Assembly: GCA_046294625.1 (NCBI GenBank)
Contig: JBKBKN010000020.1
Span: 1-64,000, forward strand
Direction: 5' to 3'
DNA: 64,000 nt
DNA from: JBKBKN01 sp046294625
Lineage (GTDB): Bacteria; Bacteroidota; Bacteroidia; M30B66
The position numbers and the translations under genes are program-made. Of the stretch, positions 26,329 through 35,226 are shown in pieces (position 1 is the first letter of the stretch; each line of letters begins with the position of its first letter). The notes under the pieces were generated by a model. It saw only the letters and a list, made by a program, of their open reading frames with translations. It had not been told where the DNA came from and made no database searches.

Positions 26329-26847
26329 ATGATTAGATCTTTTGTTTTCTTCATTATTTATGCAGTTGCCATAAATCTTAATGCACAGCACAGTTTTCCA
26401 GAAGTTTTTTGCGAAAATCTGAAAGGTCAACAGGTGTTGCTTCCTAGGTCAGACAAGCATCAGATCATTGTAATGGCATTTGGAAAGCATAATGAAAAGG
26501 AACTTGATTCGTGGCTGCAACCTGTTTATGATAAATTCATTCAGAAAACCGGTTTAATTGATTTAATGTTTGATGCTCATGTCTATCTGCTCACTGTGCT
26601 CAACGGCGTAGAAGCTGCTGCAGCAAAGGCAAATATCAATAAAATTAAAAATGAGACTGATGAAGCTTTGCATCCAAATATCCTCGTGCTAAAAAGCGAT
26701 GCTGATTTGATTTTGCAAACCCTGAAGCCTGATACCAAACAAGTGCATGTTTATTTACTCAATAGGAATGGTAAAGTGCTTCAAAGCGTAAAGGGAAAAT
26801 ACAATGAAGATAAAATGGAAGCACTCGAAGATGCTTTCGAAGACTAA
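26329..26847 (+). CDS. Exported thioredoxin-fold-like protein
   Basis: A 172-residue protein with a signal peptide ending INLNAQ. The mature part follows a thioredoxin-like order: FPEVFCENLKGQQVLLP, then IIVMAFGKHNEKELDSWLQP, then a late VHVYLLNRNGKVLQSVKGKY. There is no C-x-x-C active site, so it would not be a standard redox thioredoxin. It resembles the ATP10-like group by pattern, but I am not sure of that. It lies 50 bases after the acyltransferase gene on the same strand. Confidence 0.65.
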   Translation: MIRSFVFFIIYAVAINLNAQHSFPEVFCENLKGQQVLLPRSDKHQIIVMAFGKHNEKELDSWLQPVYDKFIQKTGLIDLMFDAHVYLLTVLNGVEAAAAKANINKIKNETDEALHPNILVLKSDADLILQTLKPDTKQVHVYLLNRNGKVLQSVKGKYNEDKMEALEDAFED

Positions 26848-26880
26848 TTGATTTTTCAAAGAAAAGCGGTTAAAATCAAT
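26847..26880. terminator. AT-rich inverted repeat between convergent genes
   Basis: ATTGATTTT (26847-26855) and AAAATCAAT (26872-26880) form a 9-bp stem in the 28-base gap between two convergent genes. AT-rich and without a long T run, so a weak bidirectional terminator at best. Confidence 0.35.
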
Positions 26881-27967
26881 CAGTGAGTTTGGTGAACTTT
26901 TTAGTTACAGTCCGTTCTCCATCTGAAAAACTTAAAAGATAAACACCTTGCATGCCGGAAGGCAAATCATCAATTACAAAGGTTTCATTAGGAATGATGT
27001 TTCTTCGTAAAACCGTTTTTCCCATTAAATCAATTATGTTGTAATGCGTGGGTCTGAAATTGACATGATCTATTTTCACAAAAATCATGTTTTGCGCCGG
27101 ATTAGGATAAACACTTAAGTGTTCGGAAGTTAAATCATTCAATGATGCTACATTGCTTTGAAAGTAAATCACACGGGTGATTTGATCAAATGTGAACAAT
27201 TGTGTGGCAGTGATTTCAAGAACAGGCCATGCGTGACCCGGAGCAAGCCATTTATATTTCACTTCAGTGGGTATAGGCAGGTTGAAACCAAATCCGAGGG
27301 TATCCAGCTGTATGGAGTCTGTTGCGGTAACAGTAGATTTTACTCTCAAACAATTGTAGGTGGCACCACCCGGCAGAGAAAGTGTTCCCCAACCATCCAC
27401 ATGGTTTACACGTCTTCCTTTTCTTCCATAATAACCTAAGGTTGGAATATCAATATTGTAAGCGAAATTACTGGTATCTCGATTACCAAATTGCAAAGGA
27501 AATCGATAGATAAAGTCGGCAGGGTTGTATGCAACCGGAACAGGGAAGTTTTGAATTTTTACCCCAAGACCGACTTGAGCAAAATCTCCATTTCGTTTTC
27601 TATAAAATGCATAAGGATCTTCTAAAGTAACTCCTGTCTGCGGAGGAATAGGAATGGGGAAGTTTTCCTTCTTCGCTAAATTGGCCTGATTGGGACTCAA
27701 TGGTGTGGAAAAAAATATCGCGTATACAAAATCTGTAGCAGTGAGTGGCAGAAACTCTTCATTCAGCTGTCCATTGCCTAAAAGATTGCTGTAGTTCCAG
27801 TTTGAATTAGCGCCTGTGCTGCTGGTTTGCACTCCGGTAGTGGCGGCTTGCCTGTATTGCAGGTTGTCGCCAACAGAAGGCAAATCGTTAGAAGTAATTG
27901 TAATTTGAGCGAAATGTGTTGTTGCCCATAGCAAACATGGCAATAGCAGGGTAGATGGATTGAACAT
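26876..27967 (-). CDS. Secreted protein with type A T9SS sorting domain
   Basis: A 363-residue secreted protein. The signal peptide (about 1-20) ends near THFAQ. The middle part (about 20-285) is strand-rich with no catalytic motif that I recognise; it contains DPYAFYRKRNGDFAQVG and NHVDGWGTLSLPGGATYNC. The C-terminal 80 residues start LSVYPNPAQNMIFVKID and end TVTKKFTKLTD, the type A sorting domain that is removed or used for anchoring during type IX export. Function is unknown. It stands alone, with a terminator hairpin of the preceding operon upstream. Confidence 0.8.
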   Translation of the reverse strand: MFNPSTLLLPCLLWATTHFAQITITSNDLPSVGDNLQYRQAATTGVQTSSTGANSNWNYSNLLGNGQLNEEFLPLTATDFVYAIFFSTPLSPNQANLAKKENFPIPIPPQTGVTLEDPYAFYRKRNGDFAQVGLGVKIQNFPVPVAYNPADFIYRFPLQFGNRDTSNFAYNIDIPTLGYYGRKGRRVNHVDGWGTLSLPGGATYNCLRVKSTVTATDSIQLDTLGFGFNLPIPTEVKYKWLAPGHAWPVLEITATQLFTFDQITRVIYFQSNVASLNDLTSEHLSVYPNPAQNMIFVKIDHVNFRPTHYNIIDLMGKTVLRRNIIPNETFVIDDLPSGMQGVYLLSFSDGERTVTKKFTKLTD

Positions 27968-28041
27968 TAGTTTGAAAAATCACGTCAATATTAAGCTTTT
28001 TTCTGAAATCCTTCAGAAGTTTCGGAAAATTTTATTGCAAT

Positions 28042-28089
28042 AAAAAAATCGTCATTTATGCTATGAAGAATACAGCGATAAATGACGAT
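28042..28089 (-). terminator. Terminator of the Gfo/Idh-to-dehydrogenase operon
   Basis: Stem ATCGTCATTTAT (28048-28059) / ATAAATGACGAT (28078-28089), extended by a GCT/AGC pair. On the minus strand it is followed immediately by a run of T residues (28042-28047), as expected of an intrinsic terminator. It lies 41 bases downstream of the dehydrogenase stop. Confidence 0.75.
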
Positions 28090-28130
28090 CAAGATTATTT
28101 AAACTCTTTTAAAGAGCAGATTCTGTCTGC

Positions 28131-29021
28131 TTACTTTTTAAAGTTTGCGGCAACAACCAATTCTTTACCGCCGAGAGAATAATCATAAAATCCGCGTCCG
28201 GTCTTTACACCCAAATGTCCTGCAGTAACCATATTTACTAAAAGTGGGCAAGGAGCATACTTAGGGTTACCAAAGCCTTCTTGTAGCACATTTAAAATCC
28301 ACAAACACACATCAAGACCGATGAAATCAGCCAATTGAAGTGGTCCCATGGGATGGGCCATACCCAATTTCATTACCTGATCTATTTCTTCTACTCCGGC
28401 TACACCTTCGTGAAGCGTGATGATGGCTTCATTAATCATAGGCATGAGAATTTTATTAGCTACAAATCCGGGATAATCGTTCACCACGATGGGTATTTTG
28501 TTTAGCTTTTTCGATGCATTTACAATACTGTTTGTGGTTTCGCCTGAAGTGTCGTAGCCATTTATAATCTCTACCAGCTTCATAATTGGAACAGGATTCA
28601 TGAAATGCATGCCGATCACCTTATCCGGTCTTTTGGTTTGCGCGGCAATTTTGGTGATGGAAATGGATGATGTATTGCTTGCTAAAATGGTGTTGGCATT
28701 GCAGATTTGATCAAGCTTTTTGAAAATTTCTGCTTTGATATGAAACTGTTCTGAAGCTGCTTCTACCACAAGATTCGCATCCGCAATCTGCTCGTCTATC
28801 ATCGTGCGGGTTTGGATGTTGGATAGCGTTTCTTGTTTTTTATTTTCATCTATGCTGCCTTTTGCCACCATCCGGTCTAGGTTTTTGCTGATGGTCGAGA
28901 TCGCTTTATCGAGAGCTGATTGAGACACATCAATTAGTGTTACTTTATCGCCATGCATCGCGAAAGTGTGCGCGATACCATTTCCCATAGTTCCCGCGCC
29001 GATTACAACTGTTTTGTTCAT
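28131..29021 (-). CDS. 3-hydroxybutyryl-CoA dehydrogenase
   Basis: An NAD(P)-dependent oxidation/reduction of 3-hydroxyacyl-CoA, 296 residues from the preferred ATG. The Rossmann motif VVIGAGTMGNGIAHTFA starts at about residue 4. The catalytic elements GMHFMNPVPIMKLVEI (His) and IVVNDYPGFVANKIL follow, and the C-terminal domain with GMAHPMGPLQLADFIGLDV is complete. The frame extends 18 codons further upstream but would then overlap the sugar transferase gene, and the Rossmann fold begins right after the shorter start. Last gene of an operon otherwise devoted to envelope sugars; its connection to it is unclear. Confidence 0.92.
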   Translation of the reverse strand: MNKTVVIGAGTMGNGIAHTFAMHGDKVTLIDVSQSALDKAISTISKNLDRMVAKGSIDENKKQETLSNIQTRTMIDEQIADANLVVEAASEQFHIKAEIFKKLDQICNANTILASNTSSISITKIAAQTKRPDKVIGMHFMNPVPIMKLVEIINGYDTSGETTNSIVNASKKLNKIPIVVNDYPGFVANKILMPMINEAIITLHEGVAGVEEIDQVMKLGMAHPMGPLQLADFIGLDVCLWILNVLQEGFGNPKYAPCPLLVNMVTAGHLGVKTGRGFYDYSLGGKELVVAANFKK

Positions 29022-29049
29022 ATATAATTCCGTGTGATGATTTAAGTGT

Positions 29050-30477
29050 TTATTTTCCTCTTCCCTGTATAACAATGAGCAGGGTATAAATTAATATTTT
29101 GAGATCAAGCGCAAAGGTCATATTCTCGATATAAAGAATATCATACTTGAGTCGTTCGATCATTTCATTAATATTTTCAGCATATCCGAATTTAACTTGT
29201 CCCCAACCTGTGATTCCAGGTCGCACTTTGTGCAGCATTCGATAGTGCGGAGCAACGGCAACCAACTGATCGATATAGTATTGCCTCTCGGGTCTTGGTC
29301 CTACTAGCGACATATTTCCAATTAGTACATTATAAAACTGGGGTATTTCGTCAAGTCGAACTTTTCGCATAAACCTTCCGAAGGGTGTGATACGACTATC
29401 GTTTTGACTAGAAAGTTGAGGACCATTTTTTTCAGCGTCGCAATACATTGACCTAAACTTATACATCAGAAAAGGTTTTCCATTTAATCCAACTCTATAA
29501 TGACTATATAGTGCAGGCCCTTTTGAAGTACTTTTTACAATGATGGCGGTGATGATAAAAACAGGTAAAAGAATCAGTATGGCGCAAATGGAAACCATGA
29601 TATCAAATAATCGCTTTAGCGATCTTTGCCAGCGTGGCATGACAGCATGTGATATTTCAACCAATGGAGCGCTAAAAATCGCACTCATTTTTACCGAACC
29701 CAAAACTAAATCATATACACCCGGGATGATCTTAATAATAACGTTACTGATTTCCAGTTCAGCAATCATTTTCTCCAGATAACTATGCTCATTGACTTCA
29801 GGCGCCAGTATCACTTCTTCAATATCGTGTTGCTGAATAATGTGAATGACATCTTTAAATTCGCCTAACTTGGGTAGGATTCCATGTAGCTTGCCTTCGT
29901 CTATTCCATTAACAGGTACGTAACCCACAAATAAGTTTCCACTCGAAAGTTCCTGGTTTTCAATTTCCTGATAAATTTCTTTGGCTTTGCTGCCTGAACC
30001 AATGATGAGGGTATTGAATCCAACCGTTTTGTTTTGAATTCTTTTAGCATTGAATGTGCCAATCACCATTCGCTGCAGCGCTGTAATGCCAAAATGCAGA
30101 CTGAATAGTGCCAGATAGGAAATGTAATATTGACGGTAGTTGACTATGGAGTCGTCGAGAATCAGCAAAAAAAATAGTATAGTAACGCCGACCAAAGAAA
30201 TTATTAGTGTTTCGCCCAATATTCCCAGCCTTGAACGCCGATAAACATTGTAATAGGTGCCCAGCATTTGATAGGCAATGAGCCAAAAAATGGGAATAAT
30301 CACAAGACCCCAGTAAAACTGCTCATCAAGCACAATAGGAATTTCTGTTTGAAAAGTTTCGGTCTCGATAAATACTTTTCTAAAAACAAAAAACAAACCC
30401 CACGCCAATGAAGCAGAAAGGAAATCTGCTATGACCTGAATACCAGCTTGTTTCTTATCTCTTGCGATTGAACTCAA
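29050..30477 (-). CDS. Undecaprenyl-phosphate sugar-1-phosphate transferase
   Basis: An initiating glycosyltransferase that loads a sugar phosphate onto undecaprenyl phosphate for exopolysaccharide or O-antigen synthesis. It has 475 residues: about four to five N-terminal helices, a central nucleotide-binding-like domain (NTLIIGSGSKAKEIYQEIEN, about 150-169), one membrane helix (about 290-312) and a C-terminal catalytic domain with HYRVGLNGKPFLMYKFRSMY and GPRPERQYYIDQLV. This matches WcaJ/EpsE-type polyisoprenyl-phosphate hexose-1-phosphate transferases. The sugar is not predictable. It overlaps the upstream lipoprotein gene by 4 bases. Confidence 0.92.
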   Translation of the reverse strand: MSSIARDKKQAGIQVIADFLSASLAWGLFFVFRKVFIETETFQTEIPIVLDEQFYWGLVIIPIFWLIAYQMLGTYYNVYRRSRLGILGETLIISLVGVTILFFLLILDDSIVNYRQYYISYLALFSLHFGITALQRMVIGTFNAKRIQNKTVGFNTLIIGSGSKAKEIYQEIENQELSSGNLFVGYVPVNGIDEGKLHGILPKLGEFKDVIHIIQQHDIEEVILAPEVNEHSYLEKMIAELEISNVIIKIIPGVYDLVLGSVKMSAIFSAPLVEISHAVMPRWQRSLKRLFDIMVSICAILILLPVFIITAIIVKSTSKGPALYSHYRVGLNGKPFLMYKFRSMYCDAEKNGPQLSSQNDSRITPFGRFMRKVRLDEIPQFYNVLIGNMSLVGPRPERQYYIDQLVAVAPHYRMLHKVRPGITGWGQVKFGYAENINEMIERLKYDILYIENMTFALDLKILIYTLLIVIQGRGK

Positions 30478-31361
30478 TTGATGTACAGCACTTTTAAATT
30501 ATCAAGAAACAGCTCTAAAGGTGGATTTCCGGGTTCTTTCATTGCTCTGAAATACAAACGATAACCAATTGCATTAGGCGTCAAAGATACATTTTCCGTT
30601 AGGTTTACGTATACTTTATTCCATTCATTTGTTGGATTGAGTGTAAGTGAAGCTCTGGCAAAAGTATTCCCAGGCGCAAGAGTAACTAAACCTACATCAA
30701 GTAGACCGCTTACTTTGTAATCCATTTCGAGATAAACCGTTCTATTGTTTTTCGGAAGATCCATCACCACCGTTGATTGAAATGCCATCACTGAAGAGTC
30801 TCGTGTCAAAACGGATGTAGCAGAACCAAACCCTTCAAAAACCTGAGCCGGATTGTTGGTAACCCAAATGGATGTATCACTTGATGGCAAAGGCTCAAGG
30901 GTTATACCCGATGGATCATCAAAATTAGCCCTGTAGGCAAAATTCACATCCGGAAAATAGGTAACTCTCGGTTTAATTGTGGTAATGCTATCAGCTGTGA
31001 GTTGAACTTCTTCTGTGTAGAAATCATAAAAGGGAAACGGAAATCTCAATGCTGCAATGCCGTTGATCCTGATTCCTGCTCTGACAACTACTTTCGATTT
31101 GCCTTGTTGCAAAACCGGAACCAAACATGGAATTTCAAATGCTCCAATGGATTGGTCATTTACAAAAATCCAGGCATCTGAAATTTTATGAGATGTACTT
31201 CCCTGGGTAGCAGGAGTTGTAAATTTTTGAATACTGTCTATTCTGATGTATGCGGGAATAGGTTCGTCAGGATTAATCAAGTTGCATGAATGGAAAGTGG
31301 CCAAAACAGAAAAAATGATAGTTACGGCTATCAAGTATGCTTTCAACCTATGTCCATTCAT
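30474..31361 (-). CDS. Lipoprotein of unknown function
   Basis: About 295 residues with a lipoprotein signal: LKAYLIAVTIIFSVLATFHSC, lipobox FHSC followed by NLINPDEP. The mature protein is strand-rich (TVYLEMDYKVSGLLDVG, WNKVYVNLTENV) with no catalytic motif; it may be a carbohydrate-binding or jelly-roll fold, by pattern only. Two start codons three residues apart (31370 and 31361) are possible; the second gives a more usual signal peptide. It sits between the Gfo/Idh gene and the sugar transferase gene, overlapping the latter by 4 bases, so a role at the envelope polysaccharide is inferred. Confidence 0.72.
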   Translation of the reverse strand: MNGHRLKAYLIAVTIIFSVLATFHSCNLINPDEPIPAYIRIDSIQKFTTPATQGSTSHKISDAWIFVNDQSIGAFEIPCLVPVLQQGKSKVVVRAGIRINGIAALRFPFPFYDFYTEEVQLTADSITTIKPRVTYFPDVNFAYRANFDDPSGITLEPLPSSDTSIWVTNNPAQVFEGFGSATSVLTRDSSVMAFQSTVVMDLPKNNRTVYLEMDYKVSGLLDVGLVTLAPGNTFARASLTLNPTNEWNKVYVNLTENVSLTPNAIGYRLYFRAMKEPGNPPLELFLDNLKVLYIN

Positions 31362-31384
31362 ATTTTGCATTTGTTCTAACCTGT

Positions 31385-32371
31385 TTAAGCCATCAGGTTT
31401 GGCGACGTAGAGAGTTTATCGATAATTTTGTAAGCCACATCAAGGGCTTTGAGCCCATCTCCGGCAGTCACTTTTGGATCCTTATTCTCTGCAATTGCTT
31501 CCATAAAACTCGTCAGCTCATCTTTGATGGCATTGTTTGCATTCACTTTGGGATTTTCGAAGAAAATTTCTTTCAAACCTTTATCTCCACCTAGTTCCAC
31601 AGTAATGGATAAGGGGTCAGCTTCACCTTCTACCTGTTTCATCATCACCACATGGGCTTCTTTTTCCAGAAAATCGATCGAAATATACGCATCGCGCTGA
31701 AACAATCTTGTTTTTCTCATATTTTTTAACGAAAGTCGGCTCGAAGTGAGATTGGCAACGCAACCATTATCAAATTCAATACGCGCGTTTGCAATATCAG
31801 GTGTTTCGCTCACTACTGCCACACCACTTGCACTTATTTTGCGAATATTGGCTTTCACCACATTTAAAACAATATCGAGGTCGTGAATCATCAAATCCAA
31901 GATCACAGATACATCTGTTCCTCTTGGATTAAATTGCGCTAAACGATGAGTTTCGATAAACATCGGGTTGTGCACATATGGTAATGCAGCTGTAAAGGCA
32001 GGGTTGAATCGCTCTACATGGCCAATTTGAACCTTAGCCTTGATTTCTGATGCAAGTTGTTCTATTTCCTTTGCTTCATCAATGGTAGTTGCGATTGGCT
32101 TTTCGATGAATACATGTTTGCCTCTGCGAAGTGCCTTAGTTGCGTAGTAATGGTGGCTCAAGGTAGGTGTTACAATATCCACTGCATCGCATTCAATGAG
32201 CAATTCATTGAAATCGTTGAACGATTTGACACCAAATTCATTGGCAACGCTTTGAGACACTTTCTGGTCAATGTCGTGAAAGCCGATGAATTCACAATTC
32301 TCGATTTCCTTAAGCAACCGAATGTGAATTTTACCCAAATGACCTGCACCTACAACACCAATTTTTATCAT
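31385..32371 (-). CDS. Gfo/Idh/MocA family oxidoreductase
   Basis: An NAD(P)-dependent oxidoreductase, usually acting on sugars or sugar nucleotides. The protein has 328 residues. The Rossmann motif IGVVGAGHLGKIHIRLLKEI is at residues 3-22 and the EKP catalytic element is in GKHVFIEKPIATTIDEAKEI (about 89-108). HDLDIVLNVV (about 164-173) is in the C-terminal domain. First gene of an operon with a lipoprotein and a sugar transferase, so a nucleotide-sugar substrate is likely. A perfect promoter box is directly upstream. Confidence 0.9.
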   Translation of the reverse strand: MIKIGVVGAGHLGKIHIRLLKEIENCEFIGFHDIDQKVSQSVANEFGVKSFNDFNELLIECDAVDIVTPTLSHHYYATKALRRGKHVFIEKPIATTIDEAKEIEQLASEIKAKVQIGHVERFNPAFTAALPYVHNPMFIETHRLAQFNPRGTDVSVILDLMIHDLDIVLNVVKANIRKISASGVAVVSETPDIANARIEFDNGCVANLTSSRLSLKNMRKTRLFQRDAYISIDFLEKEAHVVMMKQVEGEADPLSITVELGGDKGLKEIFFENPKVNANNAIKDELTSFMEAIAENKDPKVTAGDGLKALDVAYKIIDKLSTSPNLMA

Positions 32372-32389
32372 CTTTTACTGATTTTGCTG

Positions 32390-32397
32390 CAAACCTA
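32390..32397 (-). promoter_or_regulatory. Promoter of the Gfo/Idh operon
   Basis: Reads TAGGTTTG on the minus strand, a perfect TAnnTTTG -7 box, 19 bases before the ATG at 32371. Together with the terminator at 28042-28089 it delimits a four-gene transcript. Confidence 0.5.
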
Positions 32398-32549
32398 ATG
32401 GAATTCAATTGATGCTATAGTTCAGGATAGAAAATTATCGGACACAGCTTTGTTGATAAACCATTCTGTTTATCATCAAGCTGCTTATTCATCGGCAGCT
32501 CAACTTCTTATCTTCTGATTTTGCTGCCGAAATAAGAAATTAACATTAC

Positions 32550-32584
32550 TATGTGAAAGCATTTCTGAATGAATGTTTCACATA
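32550..32584. promoter_or_regulatory. Inverted repeat upstream of pcm
   Basis: TATGTGAAAGCATT and AATGTTTCACATA form a 13-bp stem with one bulged G and an 8-base loop. It lies 55-90 bases upstream of the pcm ATG. It may be an operator or an mRNA leader hairpin; no T run follows, so it is not a terminator. A second repeat, GATAAAC/GTTTATC, lies nearby at 32454-32473. Confidence 0.4.
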
Positions 32585-32638
32585 AGATTGCAATGCGCCG
32601 AAATTTGCTTGTTCAGTTTTAGCACCAATAGAAGAGAA

Positions 32639-33286
32639 ATGGAAGATTCATACAGATTTAAAGGCCTTAGAAGACACCTGATAGAAGAGTTGAGAAAGAA
32701 TTATAGTCCTTTGGATGAAAGAGTATTACAAGCCATGCTTGATGTTCCCCGACATTTTTTCTTTCCCGATAAGGTATTTTGGGAAAAAGCATATGAGAAT
32801 ATTGCTTTTCAGATAGGAGAAGGACAGACTATTTCTCATCCTTCTACAGTAGCCAGACAAAGTAGTTTGCTCATGGTACAGAAAGGTCATAAGGTATTGG
32901 AAATTGGAACGGGCAGCGGCTATCAGGCAGCAGTGCTGTTACAACTAGGTGTTAAGTTGTTTAGCATTGAACGTCAACATGCATTGTTTGTAAAAACCAA
33001 AGCCTTGTTAGAAAAACTAGGTTATAATGCCCGATTGAGTTTTGGCGATGGATATCTTGGATGGCCAATTCATGCTCCATTTGACAGAATCATTGTTACT
33101 GCGGGTGCGCCGTTTGTTCCACCATCGTTGATCGAGCAGTTAGTTGCAGGAGGTAAGATGGTGATTCCTGTGGGTGATGATGGAAAGTATATCATGCATG
33201 TGATTACTAAAAATGAAGATGGTAGTATTGAAAATGAGACTGTAGGCGATTTTCGTTTTGTTCCTCTTTTGGAGAACCGAAATTAG
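32639..33286 (+). CDS. pcm: Protein-L-isoaspartate O-methyltransferase
   Basis: Repairs isoaspartyl residues in damaged proteins using S-adenosylmethionine. 215 residues from the chosen ATG. Visible elements are VPRHFFFPDKVFWEKAYEN (about 32-50), the QTISHPSTVARQSSLL active-site region and motif I, VLEIGTGSGYQAAVLLQLG (about 86-104), then a late RIIVTAGAPFVPPSLIEQL. An upstream frame adds 22 residues of low-similarity sequence; the ATG at 32639 fits the family start (MEDSYRFKGLRRHLIEEL). Confidence 0.93.
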   Translation: MEDSYRFKGLRRHLIEELRKNYSPLDERVLQAMLDVPRHFFFPDKVFWEKAYENIAFQIGEGQTISHPSTVARQSSLLMVQKGHKVLEIGTGSGYQAAVLLQLGVKLFSIERQHALFVKTKALLEKLGYNARLSFGDGYLGWPIHAPFDRIIVTAGAPFVPPSLIEQLVAGGKMVIPVGDDGKYIMHVITKNEDGSIENETVGDFRFVPLLENRN

Positions 33287-33301
33287 CCTTTTGAAAGTCC
33301 G

Positions 33302-33329
33302 GTGGTTGCAGTTGCGAGCCACTTTTTTT
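33302..33329 (+). terminator. Terminator downstream of pcm
   Basis: GTGGTTGC and GCGAGCCAC can pair imperfectly (four strong base pairs at the foot) and are followed by seven T residues, 15 bases after the pcm stop. A plausible but imperfect intrinsic terminator in a convergent gap. Confidence 0.45.
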
Positions 33330-33359
33330 CAATATTAGATTTGTTCACTTCAATCTGGC

Positions 33360-35051
33360 CTAATTCTTGATTAGCTTTATACTTTGTTTCTGTCCCATAA
33401 AATCAAGGGAGCCAATATATGCGCCCCGTGTTAGGTGGTTTGCCTGAATGGTTTGACGGAATGCTGAAGAAGCTTCTAATTGAAATTTTTCTGAAATCAC
33501 TTCCTGCCCAAGATAATTATACAGCCTGAAGGTTGCTATTCCACTCATTCCTGTGGGCTTATACTCTATGGAGAATGAATCTTTGAAAGGATTAGGGAAA
33601 ACGGTTGCTTCTACTACATCATCCGGGATGTCATTTCGGTCATGGAATGTTCTTCGCTGCATAGCTGCGCCACAATTGACATTGATTACCATAATTCCAT
33701 CCAAATCATATCCATCGGCAGAATTAGGAAAGAAGGTCATTGGAGAGCGATCGGTAACTCTAATAAAATGGATTGCTTTCATCCCGGCAAGGTCGAGTGT
33801 GCCATCAAGACATATGGTGCCAAGTGGTGTCCAATTAATGCCATCAAGTGAGCCTTCAAAATAGGCCTCTTCAGGATAGGTTTGGCAGTCAGGCGCGCCA
33901 AATGATGTTTCAACCACCATCAAATCATTACCTTCGAGATTAAAGACTGCATAGTCAAACTTAAGCGTTATGGAGCCATAAAATCCAAGTGCTACAAAGC
34001 TAATTCCCAAATCGTCCATGCTAGGTACGCCAAGTGCCATTTGTGGATTTGAGCGTGATGAATGCACCGGAGTGCCATTTTTTCTTCTGCCGGGTGAGTA
34101 ATTGACTATTCGTTGAGGACTTCCGGGAATCATGTTTGATGGGGTAGTGTTACCAGCATATCCATTTAAGCATGCCACACCTTCAAGGTCATACCCATCG
34201 GCTACTTCATTGTTGTAAGCTGCATTTAATGGACTAATATCAATGAGCTTTATGTATTGCGCCCATTCCAGACTTTGTAGATCAAATTCTGCATCCTGAC
34301 AACCTTCCCCCAGATAAACAAAGTTGCAGCCATCTTGTGAAGCAAAAGCCATGATACGCTCCGGATAACGCCCACAAGCGACATTGGCAGGTGTGTTTTC
34401 GAAAACCTTAATATCAGGCCCGGCACCATTTGAAATGGCTTGTTCAAATTTTAAAGTGATTTCGCCTCCAAAACCAAGTGAAACATATTTTTGAATGCTT
34501 TCATCTACCGGACCAAGCGCTTTTGATGGGTCGCTGAGTGAAAAAGGTATAATTGAGCCATCGTTTCGTTTGGTTTGTTTGAAATCAACTACTTCGCTTA
34601 CAAAGCAACCCGACACCGGACAAACATCTGTAATGGAAGTTCTCATCAGCTCCAACCACTCTCCATATTCATTTTGCCATCTTATTTGCAGTGGATTTAA
34701 TCCACGAATGGTATTGGTAACTAAAAAATTATTACCCGGACGAGCAATCATTAACCCGGATTGAGAATGTTGAAGAATTCGCCATTCAAAAGGGATATCT
34801 GTGTTATTTGGGTTGTAAATAATCCAACGGCGATTTACATTCGGGGTATTGGAGCAAATAGCTGTAATGTCGAGCGGCAATAAGTTACTGCCATCATCAT
34901 TTGCTCTTGAATCGCGATTATTGAAAAACAGAAAGGCAGACACCGCAACCAGCACTACTGCACCAACAATGATCAGACGCTGTTTGAGCAGTCTCTGTCT
35001 GAAATTTACCTTAACAACATTGCGAAGTCTGGAATTGTATTTGTTTCTCAT
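33360..35051 (-). CDS. Surface protein with two ~140-residue repeats and T9SS tail
   Basis: A 563-residue surface protein, paralogous to the next gene upstream. One hydrophobic segment at about 27-44 (LIIVGAVVLVAVSAFLFF) is preceded by a long, strongly basic N-terminus, so it is either an unusual signal peptide or a membrane anchor. Two homologous domains (about 150-300 and about 315-465) each begin with F-x-x-x-x-R-x-[DN]-G and contain VSLGFGG-ITLKF, then YPE, and end in D-G-Y-D-[LV]-[ED]-G. They are probably strand-rich ligand-binding domains. The C-terminal sorting domain starts ATVFPNPFKDSFSIEY and ends KQSIKLIKN. The function is unknown. Confidence 0.8.
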   Translation of the reverse strand: MRNKYNSRLRNVVKVNFRQRLLKQRLIIVGAVVLVAVSAFLFFNNRDSRANDDGSNLLPLDITAICSNTPNVNRRWIIYNPNNTDIPFEWRILQHSQSGLMIARPGNNFLVTNTIRGLNPLQIRWQNEYGEWLELMRTSITDVCPVSGCFVSEVVDFKQTKRNDGSIIPFSLSDPSKALGPVDESIQKYVSLGFGGEITLKFEQAISNGAGPDIKVFENTPANVACGRYPERIMAFASQDGCNFVYLGEGCQDAEFDLQSLEWAQYIKLIDISPLNAAYNNEVADGYDLEGVACLNGYAGNTTPSNMIPGSPQRIVNYSPGRRKNGTPVHSSRSNPQMALGVPSMDDLGISFVALGFYGSITLKFDYAVFNLEGNDLMVVETSFGAPDCQTYPEEAYFEGSLDGINWTPLGTICLDGTLDLAGMKAIHFIRVTDRSPMTFFPNSADGYDLDGIMVINVNCGAAMQRRTFHDRNDIPDDVVEATVFPNPFKDSFSIEYKPTGMSGIATFRLYNYLGQEVISEKFQLEASSAFRQTIQANHLTRGAYIGSLDFMGQKQSIKLIKN

Positions 35052-35162
35052 AAGCTGATTCTATGATCATCAAAGACGAGAGTTCTCTTAATTTAGTTAC
35101 ATTAATGAATGTGAATCCAGAACTGATCATTAAAATCATAGTGTAAGAAAGTAGAATAAACC

Positions 35163-35194
35163 AAAAAGCCTGCAGAATCATCTGCAGGCTTTTT
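35163..35194. terminator. Strong bidirectional intrinsic terminator
   Basis: Stem AAAAAGCCTGCAGA / TCTGCAGGCTTTTT with a 4-base loop (ATCA). The A run on one side and T run on the other give a good terminator in both directions. It lies 33 bases downstream of the 36.9-kb T9SS gene (minus strand) and separates it from its paralog. Confidence 0.9.
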
Positions 35195-35226
35195 GTTGGA
35201 AAATATATTGTATCAAGCGCTTGTCA

